Assembly (NCBI GenBank): GCA_024276745.1
Contig: JAJRWN010000101.1
Span: forward strand, 1 to 36,002
Origin: Bacteroidota bacterium
GTDB lineage: Bacteria; Bacteroidota; Bacteroidia; Chitinophagales; S012-47
Length of the DNA stretch: 36,002 bases
Reading direction: 5' to 3'
The notes under the pieces are model-generated. The model was not told where the DNA came from. It searched no databases and was given only the letters and a program-made list of their open reading frames with translations. Within the stretch, counting starts at the first letter, position 1; each line of letters starts with the position of its first letter. A program made the position numbers and the translations under genes. Of this stretch, positions 8,536 through 17,948 are shown piece after piece.

Positions 8536-10662
8536 ATGATCAAAAGTATTTGGGACAGCACTCCTGTTGTAAGGGCTTTTATCCCTTATCTGGCCGGTAT
8601 TTTACTGGCCATTCATTCCGGACTTGATAATCCCAAATTAATTATTCTGCTTCCGCTTGCCCTGCTACTTTGTTTAGTGCTTCTACGATTTAAAAAAATC
8701 GCTTATTCTTATCGTTATGCCTTTATATCCGGTTTGCTGATTTCAACCATGTTTTTTGCACTCGGTTTGATGATGACATATATTAATACCCCAATAAACA
8801 AAGAAAATCATTTTAGCCAATTCGATCAAAATTTTAAATGGGCTACTGTAAGAATATATGAGCCACCTCAAGAGAAAGAAAAAACAATAAAACTTCAAGT
8901 AAAAGTATATTCACTGACTGACAGTAATCATACCATTTCTGTAAGCGGAAAAGCTATATGTTACCTTGAAAAAACCAAAAAAGCCTTATTACTGAAATAT
9001 AACGATGAACTGATAATTCCTTTTGTTTTTAATGATATCAAGCCACCCGGAAATCCGGATGAGTTTAATTATAAACGTTATTTGTCCTTTCATGGAATTT
9101 ATCAACAAGCTTACATCTCTTCAGGGCAATGGTTTAAAATTAAACATCATACAAGTAAATGGTTTTACACCTTTACCGACCGGCTCAGAATACATTTTAA
9201 TGCTACCCTGAAGAGATATCTTGGGCAAGGCCGTGAATACAAAGTTGCTGCCGCATTACTTTTAGGTGAACGTGGATTGCTCGATAAAGACCTTATCAGG
9301 GCATATTCAGGTGCCGGGGCGATGCACGTGCTTGCCGTTTCGGGGCTTCATATCGGCCTGGTGTACGGTTTGCTTTGGATTATTTTTAATGCTTTGCCAT
9401 TTTTAAAAAGAAGAAAATATTTGAAAGCAATTCTTCTGCTTAGTGCTATCTGGATTTATGCCTCAATTACCGGACTTTCGGCTTCGGTAAGCCGTGCAGC
9501 CATTATGCTTAGTTTTATGATTGGCAGCAAAATGCTAAACCGGCATTCGAGTTTGTTCAACTCAATAATAGCCTCTGCATTTATACTCACACTCAACAAT
9601 CCATATAGTGTAACAGAGATAGGTTTTCTTTTGTCGTATCTCGCAGTTTCAGGAATTGTTATCATTCAGCCTAAGCTTTACCGGCTTGTCTATACACGGT
9701 TTTGGCTTATTGATAAAATATGGATGCTTGCTTGTGTCTCAATCTCGGCACAGTTAAGCACTTTTCCTATTGCTATATTATTTTTTCATCAGTTTCCAAT
9801 CTATTTTCTGTTCAGCAATCTTATTGTAATTCCTATGGCCACCCTTATTTTGTACACCGGAATATCACTTTTTGCCTTAAGTTGGATTCCTCAGCTATCA
9901 AAATTAATAGCTCAATTTCTTTACTTCTTTATACATCTGCTCAATCAATCTATCGATAAAATCAATCTCCTTCCATCTGCACTACTAACAGGATTAGAGC
10001 TCTCGAAAGTCGAAACCATCATAATTTTCATATCCATGCTAATGCTTACTTTGTTTATACTTCGCAACCAATTCAGCATGCTCATAGGTAGCTTTCTGGG
10101 TCTATTATTATTTATTACGAGTTTATCATTCACTCATATTAAACAACAACGGCAAAAGGAATTTATAGTCTATAACATTTCAAAAGTTACTGCATTTCAG
10201 TTTCTGCAAGGCACTTCAAGCTGTCTGATTGCTGACAGCACTTTGATTGCCAATAAAGATAAAATGCTATTTCACATAAAACATCATTGGTGGAAACGGG
10301 GTTTGAAACAAGTAAAAATCGTAGCGTCAAAAAAGATGGATGCCGGATTGACCGAATGCCTGCAAAACAAAATATATGAAAAAGGCCACTACTTTAATTT
10401 TCAACAATATAAATTGTTTGTAGTCGATGATCCCTTACCAGAAATGAACATTGAAACACCTGAAGTTATGGATTGCATTCTAATCGCCAAATCTCCTCCT
10501 GTTACAATCAAAAACCTTTTATTATTTTTTAAACCACGTCTTATTATTTTCGATCATAGCAATCGCAAATATCTTATTGATAAATGGATTGCTTCTTGCA
10601 AATCACTAAAGATTCCTTACTTTAATGCCGCAAAAAAGGCCTTTGTTTGGTCATTCAATTAA
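8536..10662 (+). CDS. comEC: ComEC/Rec2 family DNA-uptake channel protein
   Basis: A 708-residue polytopic inner-membrane protein. N-terminal helices (about residues 10-85) are followed by the soluble OB-like region of the DUF4131 type (about 95-215). The competence domain (about 225-500) carries the family signature GAGAMHVLAVSGLHIGL near residues 259-275, then many helices including GLSASVSRAAIMLSFMIGS. The C-terminal ~170 residues lack the HxHxDH motif of the metallo-beta-lactamase domain found in longer ComEC proteins, as is common in Bacteroidota versions. It transports single-stranded DNA across the inner membrane during natural transformation. The next gene starts 30 bases downstream and could be co-transcribed. 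No other competence gene is in the window. Confidence 0.93.
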   Translation: MIKSIWDSTPVVRAFIPYLAGILLAIHSGLDNPKLIILLPLALLLCLVLLRFKKIAYSYRYAFISGLLISTMFFALGLMMTYINTPINKENHFSQFDQNFKWATVRIYEPPQEKEKTIKLQVKVYSLTDSNHTISVSGKAICYLEKTKKALLLKYNDELIIPFVFNDIKPPGNPDEFNYKRYLSFHGIYQQAYISSGQWFKIKHHTSKWFYTFTDRLRIHFNATLKRYLGQGREYKVAAALLLGERGLLDKDLIRAYSGAGAMHVLAVSGLHIGLVYGLLWIIFNALPFLKRRKYLKAILLLSAIWIYASITGLSASVSRAAIMLSFMIGSKMLNRHSSLFNSIIASAFILTLNNPYSVTEIGFLLSYLAVSGIVIIQPKLYRLVYTRFWLIDKIWMLACVSISAQLSTFPIAILFFHQFPIYFLFSNLIVIPMATLILYTGISLFALSWIPQLSKLIAQFLYFFIHLLNQSIDKINLLPSALLTGLELSKVETIIIFISMLMLTLFILRNQFSMLIGSFLGLLLFITSLSFTHIKQQRQKEFIVYNISKVTAFQFLQGTSSCLIADSTLIANKDKMLFHIKHHWWKRGLKQVKIVASKKMDAGLTECLQNKIYEKGHYFNFQQYKLFVVDDPLPEMNIETPEVMDCILIAKSPPVTIKNLLLFFKPRLIIFDHSNRKYLIDKWIASCKSLKIPYFNAAKKAFVWSFN

Positions 10663-10692
10663 TCTTTTCAAAACAAGATCAAAAAATACAAG

Positions 10693-11469
10693 ATGTATCA
10701 GACAATTATATACAAAGTAGAAAAGCGTAGTGCCCACATAACGCTGAACCGGCCGGAAAAGCGCAATGCATTAAACGGTCAAATGGTTGAAGAATTGACA
10801 GAAGCTTTCCGGCAGGCAGCGAAAGATGAGGAAGTAAAAATTATTACCCTGGACGCCAAAGGACAAGTGTTTAGTGCCGGAGCCGATTTGGCATATCTTC
10901 AAAAACTTCAACAAAATACTTATAAAGAAAATTTAGCCGATTCGCGTGCATTGATGCAATTATTAAAAAGCATTTACTTGCATCCAAAACTGGTCGTTGC
11001 CATTATAGAAGGCCATGCAATTGCAGGAGGTTGCGGATTGGCCACTGTATGCGATTATAGTTTTGCCGTTCCTTCTGCCAAACTGGGATATAGCGAAACA
11101 CAAATTGGTTTTATTCCGGCTATCGTTATGTACTTTTTACTCAGAAAAATAAATCAAGGATATGCCCGCGATTTATTATTAAGTGCCCGCTTGACAGATG
11201 CCGAAAAAGCTAAAGAAATGGGCTTAATCAACGACATATTTGAAGCTCATGAAATCAGAAAAAAGGTAGCCGATTTTATGCAGGAAATCATTACAAACAA
11301 TTCTGCTGAATCAATAAAAAGAACAAAAAGATTATTAGCTGATATTCAAAATCTTGCTCTCGATGAAGCTTTATCTCTGGCTGCCGAGCAAAATGCAGCT
11401 ATGCGCTCTACGGCCGATTGTCAAAAAGGTATTTCCGCCTTTTTAAAGAAAAAGAAACCAGCCTGGTAA
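10693..11469 (+). CDS. Enoyl-CoA hydratase/isomerase family protein, probably methylglutaconyl-CoA hydratase
   Basis: A 258-residue crotonase-fold enzyme of normal length. The oxyanion-hole segments are FSAGADLAYL and HAIAGGCGLATVCDYS. Of the two crotonase glutamates, the first is replaced by Gly (GGCGLA). The second is kept as Glu135 in LGYSETQIGFIPAIV. That pattern, with IPAIV in place of PGAGG, is what I recall for methylglutaconyl-CoA hydratases (LiuC/AUH-like) of leucine degradation. The exact substrate is inference. The acyl-CoA carboxylase at 19956-21497 fits a branched-chain amino acid or odd-chain acid catabolism theme but is not adjacent. The gene starts 30 bases after comEC. Confidence 0.82.
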   Translation: MYQTIIYKVEKRSAHITLNRPEKRNALNGQMVEELTEAFRQAAKDEEVKIITLDAKGQVFSAGADLAYLQKLQQNTYKENLADSRALMQLLKSIYLHPKLVVAIIEGHAIAGGCGLATVCDYSFAVPSAKLGYSETQIGFIPAIVMYFLLRKINQGYARDLLLSARLTDAEKAKEMGLINDIFEAHEIRKKVADFMQEIITNNSAESIKRTKRLLADIQNLALDEALSLAAEQNAAMRSTADCQKGISAFLKKKKPAW

Positions 11470-11479
11470 AAAAAAGCAA

Positions 11480-11503
11480 GGCGCCAACCTTCCGGTTAGC
11501 GCC
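11480..11503. terminator. Hairpin after the enoyl-CoA hydratase gene (terminator-like, mainly on the minus strand)
   Basis: A 10-base stem with one mismatch (GGCGCCAACC / GGTTAGCGCC, loop TTCC) begins 10 bases after the stop. No T-run follows on the plus strand. Eight A residues (11468-11475) precede it, which would be a U-run for minus-strand RNA. No minus-strand gene is known here, so it may act as a 3' stabilising or Rho-protecting hairpin for the comEC transcript. A second small hairpin (CAGGAT/ATCCTG, 11545-11561) follows. The rest of the 294-base gap to 11763 shows no gene. Confidence 0.4.
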
Positions 11504-11763
11504 ACACCTAAGTTAATAATCAAGGAATAGGGTATTTTCGAAGCCAGGATTGAGCATCCTGCCTGCATCATTTGCTTTTATAATAACGAAAGCAGTGGCG
11601 TGTACGCAAACTTTTTAGAAAGGTTGTATTATTTACACACCCTTCTTTTCCTGACACCCGATAGACAAAAAGCCCGTTAAACGATTGTGGCCTGTTGATA
11701 TCAAATGAAACAAATATGAACGTGAAATGCGTAGAATTATTTCTAATAATCAAAATCAATAAA

Positions 11764-13149
11764 ATGAAAAAGCACTTGATTCTTGCAGGTTTATTTATCT
11801 CATGCACTATTGGTATCCATGCTCAAAACACGGCAATACAGCGCGCCAGTTCTTTGGGAAAAGGTTTAAACGCTACCAATTGGCTTAGCCATATCCACAA
11901 CCCAAACGGTTTTTCGTATCAGAAATATACTGAACAAGATTTTGCTCAAATAGCCCAATTGGGTTTTGATCATATCCGCTTACCGATTGGCCTACATTAC
12001 TGGACCAGCCATTCAAGCCCATACCGAACCGATACCACTATTTTGCAATATGTGGACACTGCTTTAATCTGGGCTAGAAAATATCATTTAAAAATAATTC
12101 TTGATTATCATAATTATATCGAATCTCTATGGCAAGATACATTAGTGAAACATACCGACCGGCTTTGTGCCATCTGGAAAACAATGGCTCAACGCTATGC
12201 GACTCAAAATCATGATTCCGTTTTTTTTGAATTGTATAACGAACCCGGTGAGGTAGATAAAGTAGGCTGGACCTATGCGGCCAGGCGCATGATTGATACC
12301 ATCAGACAATATGATCCTGACAGAACAATCATTGTATGGCTTCATCAATCAGATCCGGTTGATCCGGCTACTTTTAATGACAGTAATCTGATCTATACTT
12401 TTCATTATTATTTCCCACCGGAATTCACTCACCAAGGCTCTACCTGGCAATCAGGAGGTGTCCGGCACACCATAAATATTCCTTTTCCATACAACCCGGC
12501 CAATATGCCACCCATAGATCCCGGTGATATCGGTACACCACATGAAGCCGAATATTATGCTTACCCTCAAACCGGAAGAACTGATGCTGTATTAAATTTG
12601 CTCAATCAGGCAGGTACTTTTGCTCAATCCTATCATGTACCGCTTTATTGCGGTGAATATGGAGCAACCGTATATGCACCGGTTGACAGTCGTATCTTCT
12701 GGACAGATTTAGTAAGCAAAAAACTCGATAGTATGAATATATCTAGAGCCCACTGGGGATGGAGAACAGGCTTCTTCCGTTTGTTTAATTGTGCTCATTG
12801 TGCTGATATGGACAGTATATATGCAGATTCAGCCGCTTATTCAATACTATGTGCTTTGCAAGTAGATTCGTGCAGTAGCACAGGACTAAATGTACAAAAT
12901 CTGGTATCTGGAAATTTTATTCATATTTTTCCAAATCCCGTCCATAATAATCTAAGTATCGAAATATCCGGGAATCAGCAAATAGATCATTTATGGTTGA
13001 TTAATGCAATGGGAATTACCGTATTTCAGTTATCCGCCTTAACCCCGGGAAGCATACAGCTTGATCTATCCTTATATCCGGCCGGAGTTTATTTTATTAA
13101 AATAAATCATAAAGAAAAGATAATGCAAAAAGCATTTCTGAAATTGTAA
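11764..13149 (+). CDS. Secreted glycoside hydrolase family 5 (cellulase-type) with T9SS sorting domain
   Basis: A 461-residue secreted glycosidase. I start at ATG 11764, where MKKHLILAGLFISCTIGIHAQ forms a signal peptide; the in-frame codons upstream would bury it. The GH5 (clan GH-A) barrel runs from about residue 35 to 375. Landmarks are LGKGLNATNW, FDHIRLPIGLHYW, LKIILDYHNYI, the acid/base Glu160 in FELYNEPG, and the nucleophile Glu298 in LYCGEYGATVY. A type A sorting domain (HIFPNPVHNNLSIEI to GVYFIKINHKEK...KAFLKL) completes the protein. It probably cleaves beta-1,4-linked glucan, mannan or a related polysaccharide outside the cell; the subfamily cannot be set from sequence reading. It appears to be a single transcription unit. 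Confidence 0.9.
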   Translation: MKKHLILAGLFISCTIGIHAQNTAIQRASSLGKGLNATNWLSHIHNPNGFSYQKYTEQDFAQIAQLGFDHIRLPIGLHYWTSHSSPYRTDTTILQYVDTALIWARKYHLKIILDYHNYIESLWQDTLVKHTDRLCAIWKTMAQRYATQNHDSVFFELYNEPGEVDKVGWTYAARRMIDTIRQYDPDRTIIVWLHQSDPVDPATFNDSNLIYTFHYYFPPEFTHQGSTWQSGGVRHTINIPFPYNPANMPPIDPGDIGTPHEAEYYAYPQTGRTDAVLNLLNQAGTFAQSYHVPLYCGEYGATVYAPVDSRIFWTDLVSKKLDSMNISRAHWGWRTGFFRLFNCAHCADMDSIYADSAAYSILCALQVDSCSSTGLNVQNLVSGNFIHIFPNPVHNNLSIEISGNQQIDHLWLINAMGITVFQLSALTPGSIQLDLSLYPAGVYFIKINHKEKIMQKAFLKL

Positions 13150-13169
13150 TATCTACTGTGGGGATTGCA

Positions 13170-13177
13170 TACCTTTG
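13170..13177 (+). promoter_or_regulatory. Bacteroidota-type -7 box (TAnnTTTG) before the trans-sulfuration gene
   Basis: TACCTTTG matches the Bacteroidota -7 consensus exactly. A TTG at 13144-13146 sits 23 bases upstream, at the long end of the accepted spacing for the -33 element. Transcription would start near 13184, so the in-frame TTG at 13175 cannot be the start codon and ATG 13211 is favoured. Confidence 0.5.
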
Positions 13178-13210
13178 TGTCTGAATTATAATAAAGCTAA
13201 ACCCGATACA

Positions 13211-14461
13211 ATGGATAAGAAAAATATGCACCCCGAAAGCCTGATGATGTCTTATGGTTACAAACCAGAGTTATCTGAAGGTGCCATCAAATGTCCGATC
13301 TTTCAAACCTCGACCTTTGTTTTTCAAACAGCCGAAGAAGGTAAGGCTTTTTTTGAAGTGGCTTACGGTCATCGAGAACAAAAGCCAAACGAGCAACTGG
13401 GCCTGATTTACAGTCGTTTGAATAATCCCGATCTGGAAATATTAGAAGATCGCCTGGGTTTGTGGGATAAGGCAGAAGCTTGTGCCGTTTTCGAAAGTGG
13501 AATGTCTGCAATTACTACCGTATTGTTAGCCTTCCTGCGTCCGGGCGATTTACTGGTGCATAGCTCACCCGTTTATGGAGGTACCGATCATTTTATCAAT
13601 CAGGTACTTACCGAGTTTGGTATCCATGTGCTTGGTTTTAGTGCAATCGACAATGAACAAACCATTATTGAAAAGATAGAAGCATCAGGAAAAGCCAAGC
13701 GTTTAAAATTAATGTATATAGAAACCCCGGCCAATCCAACCAATGCATTGATTGATATTCAAATGTGCCGCAAAATAGCCGATCGATATTCTGATGCAGA
13801 TAAAGCAGTTTATTTGGCTTGCGACAATACTTTTTTGGGACCTGTTTTCCAACATCCTATTAAGCAGGGTGCCGACCTTGTGCTGTATTCAGCAACCAAA
13901 TACATCGGTGGACATAGCGATGTGATTGCAGGTGCTTGTCTGGGAAATAAAGAACTGATAGGTGCCGTAAAAGCACTTCGAACATTTTTAGGCAATATGG
14001 CCGGCCCATGGACCGGCTGGCTCTTGCTGCGCAGCCTAGAAACTTTGAAAATCAGAATGGAAACTCAGGCCAATAATGCAACACAAGTAGCCGATTATCT
14101 GGCCAATCATCCGAAAGTAGAAAAAGTATATTATCTAGGTTTTCTGAAAGACGGAACTACTCAAAAAGCTGTTTACGAACAGCAATGCCTCTCTCCGGGT
14201 GCCATGGTTTCATTTGATATTAAAGGTGGCGAAACCGAAGCTTTCGCTTTTCTGAATCATCTGAAATTAATTAAACTGGCTGTAAGTCTGGGCAGTACCG
14301 AATCGCTTGCCGAACATCCTGCTACCATGACTCATGTTGATATGGATCCGGAAGAAATGAAACAATTAAAAATCACGGAAAAACTGATCCGATTATCAGT
14401 GGGCGTAGAAAATCCTGATGACTTGATGAGTGATATTCAACAGGCCTTAGACTTTGTATAA
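13211..14461 (+). CDS. Cystathionine gamma-synthase family PLP-dependent enzyme
   Basis: A 416-residue cytoplasmic enzyme of the Cys/Met metabolism (fold type I PLP) family, of normal length. Evidence includes the N-terminal GYKPELSEGAIKCPIFQTST, the substrate/PLP loop LIYSRLNNPDLEILEDRLG, AVFESGMSAI, SSPVYGGTDHF, ETPANPTNALIDI, and the PLP-binding Lys230 in LYSATKYIGGHSDVIAGA. The C-terminal half has the usual LAVSLGSTESLAEHPATMTH and RLSVGVENPDDL. The family makes or cleaves sulfur amino acids by gamma- or beta-replacement/elimination. Whether this is a cystathionine gamma-synthase, a lyase or a methionine gamma-lyase is not settled; the MGL-type Cys is replaced by Gly in VYGGT. The start at 13211 is supported by the upstream promoter. 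Confidence 0.85.
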   Translation: MDKKNMHPESLMMSYGYKPELSEGAIKCPIFQTSTFVFQTAEEGKAFFEVAYGHREQKPNEQLGLIYSRLNNPDLEILEDRLGLWDKAEACAVFESGMSAITTVLLAFLRPGDLLVHSSPVYGGTDHFINQVLTEFGIHVLGFSAIDNEQTIIEKIEASGKAKRLKLMYIETPANPTNALIDIQMCRKIADRYSDADKAVYLACDNTFLGPVFQHPIKQGADLVLYSATKYIGGHSDVIAGACLGNKELIGAVKALRTFLGNMAGPWTGWLLLRSLETLKIRMETQANNATQVADYLANHPKVEKVYYLGFLKDGTTQKAVYEQQCLSPGAMVSFDIKGGETEAFAFLNHLKLIKLAVSLGSTESLAEHPATMTHVDMDPEEMKQLKITEKLIRLSVGVENPDDLMSDIQQALDFV

Positions 14462-14662
14462 GCGATATGCCGCAGTTTGATCTGCATAAACAGTTTTTAT
14501 TTTCATAAATCATCCATTTACTACCTACCGGTTTTAAAAGACCAGTAAAACACTACAGATTGATAAACAAGAGTTTCAGATATTCTAATATCCTTTCACT
14601 ATAGTTTAGATAAGGAACTAAGTGGCGTTTATATCGTATACCTTTTTACACATTATAATGCA

Positions 14663-16553
14663 ATGACAACCCAAATACCCCACCCTAAGAATGGGATCTT
14701 CCTCATTCTGCTTGTGTTACTGTATGGCAGCTTCTGCTATTCAGAGGGAACTAAAGAATTGCTGGATAATGATTGTTCAAACTACGGGTCAATTCAAATC
14801 TGGGACAATGCAGACATAAATCGGAATTTTGCTACCTACAATGCACCGGCAGATCATCGCTTATACATTCATCTGAATATAAACGATACACTTTACTTTG
14901 GATATAACTGTGCTGATGAAGATGTGTATTACCGTTTAAAGAATCCAGGTGGAACCATAGTTAAAGGACCTACAAAAATTACTAACGGAAATCAGGGTTG
15001 GATAAATGATTGTACCGAAGCTTTGAATGGTCCAAGCGCATTAAATAATAATGGCTATTCCGAGCTAATGTATGTTGCAACAAATACAGGTGATTACTAT
15101 ATTGAATTTGCAGAAGATAATGATCCAGATAAACACAATAAAAGAGTTATTAAATATTTTGACGCTACTGTTGTAAGAGATGGTATTATAAAAACCGGGC
15201 GTCTTTGGTCAAAAGCGTGGGACTTGCAATTAGAGGGAAGCAATAATGAATTTAAAGCTAACATGTATTCTTATTCAGCTGATTCTGTAGTAATAAAAAT
15301 TGATTTTAACGGAATAAAGCCCTATGGATTTGTCGTAAGTTGCAATTCATCAGGAGCAAGCAACACAGGCATTAGAATAGAAATGCGAAAATCAAATTAT
15401 CACCAAAATATCCTTGATGCAGGCGGTGAACCTGGTGCACCCGAATATCCGATTTTTTTAAATTATCCTGACTCAACAATTTATCCAACCTGAGTAGTTG
15501 GATTAATCAATTCATTCAGTGTGAGTGGCTGTAATGCCGGTAACCTATGTATAAACGTAAATGCTACGCAATCGAGACAAGTTGAGAGTAAAATGGATTT
15601 TCAAAACTATTTAGACCGTACTATATTGCGAAGTGTTAATCGAGGCGATAACTGTATCTCGTGGGATGCTTATGATGCTAACAACATATATGTTTCGGAT
15701 ACCGACTCAGTCATCGTAACTTTAAAATATACAACCGGAATCACTCATCTGCCATTGATTGATGTTGAAAACCATCAGAACGGTTATAATTTATCACTCA
15801 TCAGACCAACAAAACAAGCTGACGGGTCAGCATTACCGGAATTAAATGTTTTGGAATGATTCACTTCTAAGCGATCCTGAAAACTCGCTTGATGGTGTTG
15901 CCAATCTGATAGGAAAAACAAATGCAGCTCATCAATGGAAAAACAGAGGTACCAATAATGCAAACCCTGAAGTTATTGACACTTGGTTTTATTCAAGCAT
16001 TGAAAAAACAGATCAATTCGTAGCCTGTCCGCTTTTACTTAATATTGAACTAAAGGAATTTGAGGTAAATTATCAACATAAACAAAATATACTTCACTGG
16101 AGAATTGATGATGATAAAGAACTGGATAAATATGAAATTCAAAAAAGTAACTATAAGCATGATTTCCATACATTTGATTCAATAGATGCTATGCAGACAG
16201 CCGAATATTTTTATCCTGATAAGAATCCGTCCTTCGGACAAATTAATTATTACCGACTGAAAATGGATGATAAAAGCGGGGGAGCATATTATTCAAACAT
16301 TATCAGTATTGAAGTCCCTGAGGGGTCTGGTCAGCCCATACTTGAGTTGATAAATCACAAAATCAGATTTATAACAAAAGGAAACACTCTTGTACATTTC
16401 AAACTTTACAATTTGCTTGGTTCTCTGCAATTTGAAGAGGAAGTAGAAAATGGGCAATGGTTAGATTTACCTCAAAACGAACATGGCATTTATCTACTCG
16501 AATTTGACACTGATAGTGGCATAAAGCAAATAAAGAAAATCTGGTTAAACTGA
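14663..16553 (+). pseudogene. Broken secreted-protein gene: in-frame TGA plus frameshift
   Basis: Three consecutive coding pieces read as one ancestral protein of about 630 residues. Piece 1 (14663-15493) starts with a signal peptide (GIFLILLVLLYGSFCYS) and stops at TGA 15491-15493, after DSTIYPT. The same frame continues without a gap as VVGLINSFSVSGCNAGNLC up to 15859. Piece 3 (from about 15846) is in another frame, beginning FWNDSLLSDPENSLDGVANL. The shift occurs in taaatgttttgg near 15845-15855, either one base inserted in the A-run or two lost from the T-run. Piece 3 ends in a sorting-domain-like tail (VHFKLYNLLG...GIYLLEFDTDSG..KKIWLN). The function of the ancestor is unknown. Two separate lesions favour a true pseudogene over one sequencing error. 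The truncated 276-residue product would be exported by Sec but lack the T9SS signal. Confidence 0.82.
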
Positions 16554-16689
16554 GTCTTTATCAATCAGACATTTGAAAAATGTATATTCGATTGAATGAA
16601 TCGTTATATTCTACTTAATACTAATACTTTAGCATTCACTGATTATTCTTCAAATAGCTCAAAGTGGTAAATTTATTTTAATCAATCAA

Positions 16690-16722
16690 TTTGCATAATT
16701 GAATTTATTGTTGTTATATTTG
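16690..16722 (+). promoter_or_regulatory. Promoter of the tetR operon
   Basis: TTTG (16690-16693), a 21-base spacer, and TATATTTG (16715-16722) match the Bacteroidota -33/-7 consensus (TTTG or TTG, 17-23 bases, TAnnTTTG) in full. The expected transcription start, near 16729, falls inside the inverted repeat at 16725-16744. Confidence 0.65.
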
Positions 16723-16724
16723 CA

Positions 16725-16744
16725 GAGTAAATACTCACTTACTC
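16725..16744 (+). promoter_or_regulatory. Candidate TetR operator (inverted repeat over the transcription start)
   Basis: GAGTAA (16725-16730) and TTACTC (16739-16744) form perfect 6-base arms around an 8-base spacer. A nested GAGTA-AA-TACTC palindrome overlaps the left arm. Size and position (3 bases after the -7 box, 39 bases before the tetR start) fit an autorepressor site. Binding by the adjacent regulator is inference. Confidence 0.5.
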
Positions 16745-16783
16745 AATAGTAGCGGCTATTCATAAGGACAAAAAATTAAGCAG

Positions 16784-17374
16784 ATGACAAACACTATAAC
16801 AGACCGGCAATTCGAAATCATTGAAGCGGCAGGAAGCATTCTTTCTTCATCAGGTGTAGGTGGATTAACGATAAAAAACCTGGCTAAGAAAATGCATTTT
16901 TCAGAAAGTGCCATTTATCGTCATTTCGAAAGCAAGGAAGATATCATCATAGCCATGTTGGATTATTTGGCTGAAAATATGGATAATAGATACTCAAATG
17001 CAATTATTGCTGAACAAACACCGATTAAAAAATTTGAGCAAATCTTTAAAAGCCAGCTTTTATTTTTCAGTCAGCATCCACATTTTGTGGTGGCGGTTTT
17101 TTCAGACGGATTAATGGGAAAAAGTCATCGGATCAATCAAGCCATCTCAAAAATCATGATGGTTAATACCAAACATTTAAAACCGGTAATTGTAGCCGGG
17201 CAGCAGCAAGGCCTTTTCAATCAATCCATTAGCACCGATGCCTTGCTTCATTTTTGCATGGGCAGTATTCGTTTGCAAATGTTTAAATGGAGAGTGGCTG
17301 ATTTTCAATTCGATTTGATCAAAGAAGGCAACATCATGACCAAAGCTTTACTCACTTTAATAACTGTATCATGA
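16784..17374 (+). CDS. TetR/AcrR family transcriptional regulator
   Basis: A 196-residue DNA-binding regulator of normal TetR length. The N-terminal helix-turn-helix spans about residues 8-55: FEIIEAAGSILSSSGVGGLT, IKNLAKKMHFSESAIYRHF, ESKEDIIIAMLDYL. The remaining residues form the variable ligand-binding and dimerisation domain, so the inducer cannot be read off. Its stop overlaps the start of the next gene (ATGA, 17371-17374), so the two are translationally coupled. A complete promoter and an inverted repeat over the predicted transcription start lie upstream and suggest autorepression. It probably controls this two-gene operon and perhaps membrane or lipid genes elsewhere (inference). Confidence 0.9.
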   Translation: MTNTITDRQFEIIEAAGSILSSSGVGGLTIKNLAKKMHFSESAIYRHFESKEDIIIAMLDYLAENMDNRYSNAIIAEQTPIKKFEQIFKSQLLFFSQHPHFVVAVFSDGLMGKSHRINQAISKIMMVNTKHLKPVIVAGQQQGLFNQSISTDALLHFCMGSIRLQMFKWRVADFQFDLIKEGNIMTKALLTLITVS

Positions 17375-17763
17375 AAAAGTATATTCGATATATTTCAATT
17401 CCAATATTAATGGCCTTTGGATTACTCACCCTTTTTCTTAGCAGTTCGGTCATTTTCGATTGCTTTGGAATAAGAGCCAAAGAAGGTCATTATGTCTTGT
17501 TTGTGGTCTGGGCTAATTTCTTCGCGTCATTGCTCTATTTAAGCGCAGCTTTTGCCTTTCTGAAAAAAAGAAAATGGACAATGCATTTGCTTTTATTGGC
17601 AGCTTTGATATTGATTTCTGCATTTATTGCTTTGCAAATATATATCGCTAATGGTGGTATCCACGAAAGCAAAACAGTGCTTGCATTAATCTTCAGGAGC
17701 TCTTTAACCCTGCTATTTGCTGCATCGGCCTATTTTTCAATCAATAAAAATCAAAGCCAATAA
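17371..17763 (+). CDS. Small four-helix membrane protein co-transcribed with tetR
   Basis: A 130-residue integral membrane protein with four predicted helices: about residues 8-30 (ISIPILMAFGLLTLFLSSSV), 44-65 (FVVWANFFASLLYLSAAFAF), 70-92 (TMHLLLLAALILISAFIALQI) and 105-123 (LALIFRSSLTLLFAASAYF). No conserved catalytic or transport motif is recognised. It overlaps the TetR gene by 4 bases, so it is almost certainly the regulator's cognate operon partner. Its job may be to respond to whatever the regulator senses; nothing in the sequence shows which compound. No strong terminator follows. The 185-base gap to the convergent gene holds only a weak AATAAGT/ACTTATT inverted repeat (17893-17917). 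Confidence 0.75.
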   Translation: MKKYIRYISIPILMAFGLLTLFLSSSVIFDCFGIRAKEGHYVLFVVWANFFASLLYLSAAFAFLKKRKWTMHLLLLAALILISAFIALQIYIANGGIHESKTVLALIFRSSLTLLFAASAYFSINKNQSQ

Positions 17764-17948
17764 AACAGAGATGAATAATTCTATTATTTATGGCTATTTC
17801 ATGGTAGAGATGCTTATATAGCAGCAAGTCAGAATCGATCAAAAAGATAGAATTCAATTAGGAGCATCAAGCATTCATTAATATTATATTTAAATAAGTC
17901 ATTATAACAAACTTATTATTATAATTTTTACATACCAGACTTTTTCTA

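Noticed and set aside
11568-11807. Minus-strand open frame of 79 codons overlapping the GH5 start
   Set aside because: Low-complexity hydrophobic/basic translation with no family resemblance, overlapping the GH5 signal peptide region.
15491-15493. In-frame TGA as a recoded (selenocysteine or tryptophan) codon
   Set aside because: TGA ends several normal genes here, no SECIS-like hairpin was seen after it, and an independent frameshift lies downstream, so plain gene decay is simpler.
17893-17917. Inverted repeat AATAAGT/ACTTATT as a terminator between convergent genes
   Set aside because: All A/T except one pair, with an 11-base loop and a broken T-run; too weak to list as a terminator.
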